A DNA stretch of 5,148 nt from a bacterium. GTDB taxonomy: Bacteria > UBA3054. This document shows, in pieces, positions 1 through 5,148 of this stretch. Position numbers and translations under genes: made by a program. The stretch is taken from the NCBI GenBank assembly GCA_017538635.1, contig JAFYIM010000177.1, forward strand, positions 1-5,148, read 5' to 3'. A model generated the notes under the pieces. That model saw only the letters and a list, made by a program, of their open reading frames with translations. It did not search any database and had not been told where the DNA came from. The number at the start of each line of letters is the position of its first letter. Position 1 is the first letter of the stretch.

Positions 1-15
1 CAGCGCTTCGCTCAT
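1..15 (-). CDS. Start of an unidentified gene, cut by the window edge
   Basis: An ATG at 15-13 on the minus strand overlaps the TGA stop of yacG in the arrangement ATGA, a common sign of translational coupling. Only five codons are visible (M-S-E-A-L), too few to name a product. In Proteobacteria yacG often lies beside coaE, but nothing seen here supports coaE. A purine run (AAGGGGA) lies directly against the ATG, too close to be a normal ribosome binding site, so expression would rely on ribosomes finishing yacG. The call rests only on the overlap and the shared direction. Confidence 0.35.
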
Positions 16-227
16 TCCCCTTGCTCTTCGCCCTCGGCGTTCGCCAGCTCAACTAGCTCCTCCTCTTTCAGAGGACGGCTGGTAACGTATTCCTCTTTCA
101 GCCAGCTGCCAAGGTCCATAAGGCGGCAGCGTTCGGAGCAGAAAGGAAAATAGTCTTTCACTTTGTCATTTGACCGCACGTACTCTTTTTTGCAAAGAGC
201 GCACTTGTATTTTTTTATTTCAGGCAT
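12..227 (-). CDS. yacG: DNA gyrase inhibitor YacG family, zinc-binding protein
   Basis: This small protein of 71 residues is close to the roughly 65 of E. coli YacG. It shows the family's four-cysteine zinc site: C9-x2-C12 near the N-terminus, then C30-x3-C34 inside PFCSERCRLMDLGSW, the family's signature (compare PFCSKRCQLIDLGEW in E. coli). The C-terminal tail is acidic and probably flexible. In E. coli, YacG binds the GyrB C-terminal region and blocks DNA binding by gyrase; that role here is inferred from homology. I chose the ATG at 227-225 because family similarity begins there. An in-frame TTG at 260-258 would add 11 residues unlike the family. The start lies inside the end of dnaE (8-base overlap) with no clear Shine-Dalgarno sequence, so translation is probably coupled to dnaE. 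Confidence 0.93.
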   Translation of the reverse strand: MPEIKKYKCALCKKEYVRSNDKVKDYFPFCSERCRLMDLGSWLKEEYVTSRPLKEEELVELANAEGEEQGE

Positions 228-3200
228 TGCTTTGATCCAATAAAGTTCCGTCGGGCGCAAAACGCTTGAAAGCCGAGGCCCAGACGGAAGGCGGCCTCAA
301 GTCTCTCGCGGGTTTGACGCACCCTTTAAGGAACCAGACTTCGTTCGCTTTCGCCTTTTTTGACATCTCTTCCGCCAGGGTGTCCCAGACCATTACCTCA
401 AATTGTCCGCCGAGATCCTCCATGCCCAGGACAAGATATATTCCGCCTTTGCGGTTGATGCGCTTCCTTACGCTGTTAACCACGCCGCCCATGACGACGA
501 TCTTTCCCGGCTCCCTCTCTGCCGTTTCTTTCAGCTGGTCTGAACTCAGAGTAACTTTCCCTTTGAAAAGCTCTCCCCAGGCGTTGAGGGGATGATCGGA
601 CACGTAAACGCCCAGGACTTCCTTTTCATAGCGCAGTTTCTCTTCGGAAGTCCATTCATCCTCTTTGCTCTTCTCCTGCTTAACGGAGAAGAAGGAACGC
701 TGGAGAGAACTCTCGTTCTTGGATTCCCAACTCGACAAAAGATCGTTCGCCAGCAGCGTCAGTTCCGAACGGGAAACGTTCGTAAAGTCGAAACAGCCGG
801 CTTTGATCATGTTCTCGACGGCGGCGGGCTGCAAGAGGCGCCTTTCGATGCGCAGGCAGAAATTGTCAAGCGAAGTGAATTTTCCCTGCACCCTTTCTTT
901 TACGATTGCCTCCGCCAGCTTTTCGCCGACGTTCCTGATCCCGACCAGGCCGAAGGACATGATCCATTCGCCAGCATCGTTTTTTGCGCTGTTGTAAACG
1001 GAGGAAGCGTTCACGTCGGGCGGGGCGAACCTAAAGCCCATGGAGCCCATCTCCCTTATCGTTCTGGAAATGAATTCATGGTCTCCTAGGTGCGCGTTCA
1101 GAAGCGCGGCGCAGAAGTGCGCCGGGAAGTGGGCTTTCATGTAAGCCATCCTGTAGGCTATCAAAGCGTAGGCCGCGGCGTGCGATTTGTTGAAGCCGTA
1201 GCCCGCGAAACTGGCGATGTCGCCGTAGAGTTTCTCTGCTACGAAAGGATCGATCTTTTTGTTCTGGGCCGCCTGCATGAATTTCTCCCGCTCCTTCTCC
1301 ATCTGAGCGACCTTCTTCTTCGACATGATCTGCCGGAAAATGTCGGCGTTCGCCATGGTGTAGCCTAAGATCAAATGCAGCGCCTGCATGACCTGCTCCT
1401 GGTAGAGCATGATGCCGTAAGTCTCTTTAAGGACTTTTTGCAGCTTGGGATGGGTGTAGGCAACTTCTTCCTCGCCGTTGTGGCGGGCGATGAAAGAATC
1501 GATGTACTGCATCGGACCGGGGCGGTAGAGCGCCAAGACCGCAATGATGTCCTTAAAGGACCTCGGCTTCAGCCTTCTCAAAACGCGCTTCATGCCTTCG
1601 CTTTCAAGTTGGAAAATGCCGATCGTGTCGCCCCGGCCGATGAGTTCGAGAGCCTCTCTGTCGTCTAAGGGAATCTCGTTCCAAGTGATCTTAACTCCCG
1701 ACTCCTTGCAAAGCGCCTTCATATCCTCCATAATGGTCAGCGTCCTCAAGCCAAGGACGTCCATCTTCAGAAGGCCCATGCGCTCCACGGCGTACATGTC
1801 GCACTGCGTCCTCGTGTCATTCTCGCTTCCGAAAAGCGGGATCCTGTTCTTCAAAGGCTCCGGCGCTATCACGACCGCGGCGGCGTGCAAAGAAACGTTC
1901 CTGGGAAGATCCTCGATCTTTTCGGCGGCGTAAAGTAGAGCCAGAAGCGAATTGTCCCCTTCCCTAAGCATGCGCCTGACTTCCTCGCACTTCATCCTCG
2001 CTTCCCGAATGAGGCCGAACTTCAAGCCGCTGTCTTTGGCGAAGCGGTCAAGGGCGACGCCGAGCTTCTCAACAGTACCAGCTGGCGTTTTAAGAACGCG
2101 CGCACAGTCCTGCAAAGCCGCCCTGGCTCGCAACGTTGAAAATGTCGCTACCTGGGCTACGCGGTCAGATCCGAAACGGGATCTGATATAGTCGATGACT
2201 TCTCCCCTTCTCCTTTCGCAGAAATCCATGTCGATATCCGGCATCTTGCGGCGGCTGGGGTTAAGGAAGCGTTCGAAATAGAGATCGTATTCCAAAGGAT
2301 CGATCTCCGTTATGCCTAGCGAATAGGATACCAGGCTGCCGACCGCCGAGCCCCTGCCGGGGCCTACCGGTATGCCATTTGATTTCGCAAAGCGCACGTA
2401 ATCGGCAACGATAAGGAAGTAATCTGAGAAGCCCAGCCTCTTGATGATGTCGAGTTCATAATCGAAGCGGCCCCTGACCTTCATAGACCTTTCCGCGTCG
2501 CTTCTGTCAAGGATGAAAGGATAGAGTTTCAAGAGCCCGGCGTAAGCCTCCTTTTCCAAAACTTCGTCGGCTGATCCTCCTCCAGGAAGAGGAAACCTCG
2601 GAAGTTCCGTTCTTCTCTCGGGATTCAGTTCCACATGACAGATATCGGCAATAGAAAGGGTATTGTCGCAGGCTTCCGGATAATTCTGGAAAAGCGTGCG
2701 CATCTCTTCAGCGGAGCGGAAATAATACTGGTTGTTCTTGGGCGTCAGTTCCCTGGGGTCGTCCACCGTCCTTCCCTGATCTATCGCTTCAAGGAGCCCC
2801 AGGATACCGGCGTCCTCTTTTTTCAAATATTTGCATTCATTCGTCGCAACGACAGGGATCCCCAAAGTCTTGGCTAAGTCCGTTGCGCTTTTAATTAATT
2901 CCGCTTCCCCATTCAGCCCGTGATCCTGCAATTCCAGGTAAACGTTTCCTTTTCCGAAGATCCTCACATATTCCCCCAAGACTTCCGTCGCTTCAAGGAC
3001 GGCGCCTTTCAAAAGCAAGCTGTAAATCTCCCCGTCCTTTCCGCCGGTCAGGAAAACGAGGTCTCCTCCCGCGTCTTTGAGCTGCTCTTTGCTGACAATT
3101 GGCGCGCTTCCGTCCCCCGCCGCCGCGTAAGCGTCGCTCAAGAGGACGCAGAGCTTTCTGTAGCCCTCGTTGTTCTTGGCCAGGATGACGACAGCGAAGC

Positions 3201-3465
3201 TTTTCACTTCAGGAGCATCAAGCTCCTCACCGCCAACTGCCTTTTCGCAAAAAGGCTCAATTTCCGCCTCAACGCCCAAAACAGGCAACACGCCGGCTTC
3301 CATGCAGGAATCATAGAACCTGACGGCGCCTGACATGTTCATACGGTCTGTCAGAGCCAGAGCCGGCATCTTCTGATCCGCAGCCGCTCTTACCATATCT
3401 TTGATGCGCAAAGCGCTGCCCAAGAGGGAAAATTCCGATCTGGTATGTAAATGTACAAAAGACAT
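220..3465 (-). CDS. dnaE: DNA polymerase III subunit alpha (DnaE), C-terminally short
   Basis: This 1081-residue C-family DNA polymerase is intact from ATG to TGA and should catalyse template-directed chain extension at the fork. Domains in order: PHP (about 1-215); palm with GPGRGSAVGS (368-377) and PDIDMDF (409-415), where D412 and D414 match E. coli D401 and D403; the third catalytic Asp, D569, in LLKMDVLGLRTL; fingers with FQLESEGM (618-625) and ALYRPGPM (645-652); YGFNKSHAAAYALI (756-769); a helix-hairpin-helix (about 839-858); a candidate beta-clamp motif QRSFF (922-926); and an OB fold (about 987-1052). The start fits because FVHLHxxS begins at residue 3, as in homologues. Only about 29 residues follow the OB fold, so the tau-binding C-terminal domain of E. 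coli DnaE (1160 residues) is essentially absent. Several PHP metal ligands are also replaced. It could be the main replicase or a DnaE2/DnaE3-like paralogue; the window alone cannot decide. Confidence 0.97.
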   Translation of the reverse strand: MSFVHLHTRSEFSLLGSALRIKDMVRAAADQKMPALALTDRMNMSGAVRFYDSCMEAGVLPVLGVEAEIEPFCEKAVGGEELDAPEVKSFAVVILAKNNEGYRKLCVLLSDAYAAAGDGSAPIVSKEQLKDAGGDLVFLTGGKDGEIYSLLLKGAVLEATEVLGEYVRIFGKGNVYLELQDHGLNGEAELIKSATDLAKTLGIPVVATNECKYLKKEDAGILGLLEAIDQGRTVDDPRELTPKNNQYYFRSAEEMRTLFQNYPEACDNTLSIADICHVELNPERRTELPRFPLPGGGSADEVLEKEAYAGLLKLYPFILDRSDAERSMKVRGRFDYELDIIKRLGFSDYFLIVADYVRFAKSNGIPVGPGRGSAVGSLVSYSLGITEIDPLEYDLYFERFLNPSRRKMPDIDMDFCERRRGEVIDYIRSRFGSDRVAQVATFSTLRARAALQDCARVLKTPAGTVEKLGVALDRFAKDSGLKFGLIREARMKCEEVRRMLREGDNSLLALLYAAEKIEDLPRNVSLHAAAVVIAPEPLKNRIPLFGSENDTRTQCDMYAVERMGLLKMDVLGLRTLTIMEDMKALCKESGVKITWNEIPLDDREALELIGRGDTIGIFQLESEGMKRVLRRLKPRSFKDIIAVLALYRPGPMQYIDSFIARHNGEEEVAYTHPKLQKVLKETYGIMLYQEQVMQALHLILGYTMANADIFRQIMSKKKVAQMEKEREKFMQAAQNKKIDPFVAEKLYGDIASFAGYGFNKSHAAAYALIAYRMAYMKAHFPAHFCAALLNAHLGDHEFISRTIREMGSMGFRFAPPDVNASSVYNSAKNDAGEWIMSFGLVGIRNVGEKLAEAIVKERVQGKFTSLDNFCLRIERRLLQPAAVENMIKAGCFDFTNVSRSELTLLANDLLSSWESKNESSLQRSFFSVKQEKSKEDEWTSEEKLRYEKEVLGVYVSDHPLNAWGELFKGKVTLSSDQLKETAEREPGKIVVMGGVVNSVRKRINRKGGIYLVLGMEDLGGQFEVMVWDTLAEEMSKKAKANEVWFLKGCVKPARDLRPPSVWASAFKRFAPDGTLLDQSNA
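688..702 (-). other. Candidate beta-clamp-binding motif in DnaE
   Basis: These codons encode Q922-R-S-F-F926, between the helix-hairpin-helix and the OB fold. E. coli DnaE has its internal clamp-binding peptide QADMF at the equivalent place, just before the conserved segment ending LGLYLTGHP; here the matching segment is LGVYVSDHP (951-959). The pattern Q-x-x-hydrophobic-F fits the general clamp-binding consensus. Assignment is by position and pattern only. Confidence 0.6.
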
Positions 3466-3471
3466 AACTTA

Positions 3472-3507
3472 TATTCATATTATACCTTAAATCGCTCCAA
3501 CTTTCAC
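3472..3507 (-). promoter_or_regulatory. Sigma-70-like promoter for the dnaE operon
   Basis: On the minus strand a perfect -10 box TATAAT (3484-3479) follows a -35-like GTGAAA (3507-3502; four of six matches to TTGACA) at the ideal spacing of 17 bases. Transcription would be expected to begin about 7 bases past the -10 box, near 3472. That leaves a 5' leader of only about 6-7 bases before the dnaE ATG at 3465. No Shine-Dalgarno sequence can fit in such a leader, so the message would be nearly leaderless unless a more upstream start is used. Confidence 0.6.
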
Positions 3508-3546
3508 GCCGATAGAAAATTTCCCTAACAATCCGAAGGGGCATTT

Positions 3547-3562
3547 TGGTAGAATATAGAAT
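3547..3562 (+). promoter_or_regulatory. Extended -10 promoter for the acyltransferase gene
   Basis: The sequence TGGTAGAAT (3547-3555) is a TGn extended -10 element followed by a five-of-six match to TATAAT. No convincing -35 box exists at 17 bases; CTAACA (3525-3530) matches four of six but at a long spacing of 19, which an extended -10 can tolerate. A second TAGAAT at 3557-3562 overlaps the expected start region. Transcription from the first box would start near 3562, giving a leader of about 23 bases before the GTG at 3585. Confidence 0.5.
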
Positions 3563-3584
3563 AATCAACATAAATAATTAAAAA

Positions 3585-4706
3585 GTGGATACATCAAATC
3601 TTTCCAGAGAAGAGCTGGAAGCCAAATTCAGAGACGAGATCCGCCACCATTACGATAAGAAATACTCTTATTACATCAGGCGGGTGATCCTGACTATCGC
3701 TAAGACCGGCATCAAGCACATAATGCTGCGCGGCATAGAAAATTTCAAGACGATCCCAAGGAGCGTCCCCGTAATCATCAGCGCCACTCACAAGAGCCAC
3801 CTCGACTATCTGCTCATCGACTGCGTCCTTTTGGAAGCCATCGGCTACTACCCCTGCACTGTCGCCGGAAAAAACCTTTTCCACGGCTACTTCAAGAAAA
3901 TGCTGCCGAAGGTCAAAGGCATCTGCCTTGACCGTGAACGCATAAAGGAAGAGAACCTCAGAAAGAAAGAAAACATCATCTATCTCAAGACTTTCTACGA
4001 TTACCTGACTGAAGAGATCTTCGGCAAATCCGAAACGGTCCTCATATACCCCGAGGCCGGGCGCTCCTACAACGGCAAAGTCGGAAAACTGGCCCACGGC
4101 ATCTTCGGCATGGCCAAAAGAGCCATCAACGAAGACGGCAAAATGGCCATCCTTCCCATGGGCATTACCTACGAACGCGTCACGGAGGACGAAGTCTTCC
4201 CGCAGCTTTTGAAGATCAAAGAAAAAGAAGGCATGTCGAAGCGCTACCGCGCCAAAGACCTCAGCTCCTTCAAACTTCACGCGCTTTTGCAAGCCAGAGG
4301 AAAAGTGCTCTTCTCCTTCGGCGAACCGATCTACATAACCATGGAGGATCTCCGCCACCTTGACGAACTGGGTGAAAAAGTCAGGAACGCCATGATAAAG
4401 GAGACCGTCCTAACTCCCGTTTCCCTGGTCTGCCACGCCCTCGGCAACGACAAGTCCCTCACTCTCTCCGAACTCTACGAAAGAATGGAAAGGGACAAGA
4501 ACATCGCCTATAAAAACGGCTACAAGATGATCCCCGGCGTCGATCAGAACGCCAATCCAGGCTACATCTGGAAACTGGCCAAGCCGCACCTTGCCATGCC
4601 CTGGAGGCTGCGCAACATCCTAAAAAGGAAAGGCGACACCATCAACGTAGTGAAACCCGAGATCGTCGAATACTACGCCAACACCGTAGAGCACATGTAC
4701 GAATAA
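3585..4706 (+). CDS. PlsB-like (GPAT-type) phospholipid acyltransferase
   Basis: This 373-residue protein belongs to the glycerolipid acyltransferase superfamily, which moves an acyl chain from acyl-CoA or acyl-ACP to (lyso)glycerol-phosphate at the inner membrane. Motif I is THKSHLDYLLI, an HX4D site with H69 and D74, closest to HRSHMDYLLL of PlsB. Motif II is around GKNLFHG...GICLDRER (95-119). Motif III is YPEAGRSYNGKVG (155-167), with E157 and R160 of the ExGR type. Motif IV is ILPMGITYE (189-197). A segment TPVSLVCHAL (277-286) followed by LxLSELYERM also recalls the region after the catalytic domain in PlsB-type GPATs. It is under half the length of E. coli PlsB (807), so it is essentially the catalytic core. 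There is no obvious membrane-spanning helix, so it is probably monotopic. The start is GTG with A-rich DNA upstream and no Shine-Dalgarno sequence; the next in-frame ATG (residue 47) is too late. Whether the substrate is glycerol-3-phosphate or lysophosphatidate is open. Confidence 0.88.
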   Translation: MDTSNLSREELEAKFRDEIRHHYDKKYSYYIRRVILTIAKTGIKHIMLRGIENFKTIPRSVPVIISATHKSHLDYLLIDCVLLEAIGYYPCTVAGKNLFHGYFKKMLPKVKGICLDRERIKEENLRKKENIIYLKTFYDYLTEEIFGKSETVLIYPEAGRSYNGKVGKLAHGIFGMAKRAINEDGKMAILPMGITYERVTEDEVFPQLLKIKEKEGMSKRYRAKDLSSFKLHALLQARGKVLFSFGEPIYITMEDLRHLDELGEKVRNAMIKETVLTPVSLVCHALGNDKSLTLSELYERMERDKNIAYKNGYKMIPGVDQNANPGYIWKLAKPHLAMPWRLRNILKRKGDTINVVKPEIVEYYANTVEHMYE

Positions 4707-4735
4707 TCGAGCAAACGCTTGTTCAAACGCAAAGC

Positions 4736-4760
4736 CTAGCCATAAAACTTGGCTAGTATT
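4736..4760 (+). terminator. Stem-loop terminator after the acyltransferase gene
   Basis: A perfect 7-base-pair stem, CTAGCCA (4736-4742) with TGGCTAG (4750-4756), closes a 7-base loop and is followed by TATTTCTT. This fits an intrinsic terminator about 30 bases past the acyltransferase stop. The inverted repeat also lies 6 bases beyond the stop of the opposing gene, and its minus-strand tail GCTTTGCGTTT is fairly T-rich, so it may serve both convergent genes. The stem is short and only moderately GC-rich, so efficiency is uncertain. Confidence 0.6.
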
Positions 4761-4762
4761 TC

Positions 4763-5148
4763 TTAAATTCTGGATTTCAGGCTTGCAATCTCGCCAGAGT
4801 CCAATTTTGTGAAGGCAAAACACTTTTTACCAAGGTCTTTTATTGAAGCGCCAATAAGGAATAGTTCCTTATCGTCGATGATTAGAAAACGATCGTGAAA
4901 TTTAGAGCTGAAAGAAACAACTAAATTTCCATACTGCTCATTGAACTTATCAATGTCGCTTGCTGCCAGTTCGTTTCCGCGTTTGGATGTAACTATCTTT
5001 AAACTTACTCCCTTCCCCTTTTTAGCCAGCATTTCAAGAGTCGTAATGTCCACATAATTATCGATCAGAAGAATAGACCTCTTGGCAGACAAAATAAACT
5101 TAGTCAAAAAAACATCGGCATCAAAGTCCTGCCCATCATAAAAAACAC
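4763..5148 (-). CDS. PLD-like C-terminal domain, probably of an ORF6N-domain protein (5' end outside window)
   Basis: The frame is open from the right edge to a TAA at 4765-4763, giving the last 127 residues of a longer protein; no start codon need be placed here. It begins VFYDGQDFDADVF, then ILSAKRSILLIDNYVD, and later has HDRFLIIDD and LIGASIKDLGKK. This order matches, from memory, the C-terminal module of ORF6N (KilA-N-like) DNA-binding proteins and related solo proteins. HDRFLIID (4897-4874) is an HxRx4D form of the phospholipase-D HxKx4D motif, with Arg for Lys, and GASIKD follows where PLD enzymes have their Gly/Ser-Asn segment. Whether it is catalytic is unknown. ORF6N proteins are common in phages and accessory regions, and the DNA here is AT-richer than its neighbours: one 60-base line (4861-4920) has 20 G+C against 34 in a line of the acyltransferase gene (4081-4140). 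The ORF6N part is inferred, not seen. Confidence 0.8.
   Translation of the reverse strand, partial: VFYDGQDFDADVFLTKFILSAKRSILLIDNYVDITTLEMLAKKGKGVSLKIVTSKRGNELAASDIDKFNEQYGNLVVSFSSKFHDRFLIIDDKELFLIGASIKDLGKKCFAFTKLDSGEIASLKSRI

Noticed and set aside
12..227. Frameshift as the cause of the short DnaE C-terminus
   Set aside because: The DNA directly after the dnaE stop encodes an intact, recognisable YacG, leaving no room for a displaced C-terminal domain.
228..260. Upstream TTG start for yacG adding 11 residues
   Set aside because: The extra residues are unlike the family, while the ATG at 227-225 gives a normal YacG N-terminus and a tight overlap with dnaE.
1876..1887. HAAA in DnaE where most relatives have HAAG or HAGG (residue 530, Gly to Ala)
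   Set aside because: A single conservative change outside the catalytic aspartates; not enough to suggest altered function.
266..3333. Many plus-strand open frames across the dnaE region
   Set aside because: All are antisense to the intact dnaE frame, have no recognisable domains, and overlap one another in different frames.
3311..3571. Minus-strand frame of 86 codons covering the dnaE start and promoter
   Set aside because: It overlaps the PHP-coding part of dnaE in another frame and spans the promoter region; no homology is visible.
3594..4358. Long minus-strand open frame (254 codons) opposite the acyltransferase gene
   Set aside because: It lies wholly antisense to a gene with clear catalytic motifs, its protein resembles nothing I recognise, and it has the low-complexity look of a shadow frame.
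4712..4730. Direct repeat CAAACGC, two copies 12 bases apart
   Set aside because: It is only seven bases, in a short intergenic gap, with no third copy or flanking duplication; chance is the simplest explanation.
4620..4823. Minus-strand frame of 67 codons across the convergent gap
   Set aside because: It overlaps both flanking genes and the terminator hairpin and has no family features.
1..5148. tRNA, rRNA, CRISPR array, riboswitch or insertion sequence
   Set aside because: No cloverleaf-like segment, repeated spacer array, long leader or terminal inverted repeat was visible; nearly all the DNA is coding.

Overview
The window comes from a bacterium of moderate GC content. It holds chromosomal housekeeping genes over most of its length and one AT-richer accessory gene at the right edge. 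YacG and a PlsB-type acyltransferase are most familiar from Gram-negative bacteria, but neither fixes the phylum. The polymerase mixes features: it opens like Firmicutes DnaE, is short like it, and carries a degenerate PHP domain. I leave the taxonomy open.

Layout: three genes read leftward (minus strand) from about 3465 to 1. They are dnaE (DNA polymerase III alpha), yacG (zinc-binding DNA gyrase inhibitor family), and the first five codons of an unidentified third gene cut by the left edge. The dnaE and yacG frames overlap by 8 bases, and yacG and the next gene by 4, so this looks like a translationally coupled operon. A 119-base divergent intergenic region (3466-3584) carries a good sigma-70-like promoter for dnaE and an extended -10 promoter for the rightward gene. 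That gene (3585-4706) is a compact PlsB/GPAT-type phospholipid acyltransferase. It ends at a stem-loop terminator in a short convergent gap. Beyond the gap, on the minus strand, is the C-terminal part of a protein with a PLD-like domain, of the kind usually found at the end of ORF6N (KilA-N-like) DNA-binding proteins. Its start lies outside the window.

Functionally, the left operon links chromosome replication (DnaE) with a modulator of gyrase (YacG), and the divergent gene supplies membrane phospholipid precursors. The PLD-like gene is probably an acquired accessory gene. I found no RNA genes, CRISPR array, insertion sequence, or clearly new multi-gene system. The points most worth a second look are the C-terminally short DnaE with a stripped PHP metal site, the near-leaderless dnaE promoter, the overlapping gene chain, and the edge-truncated PLD-like gene.
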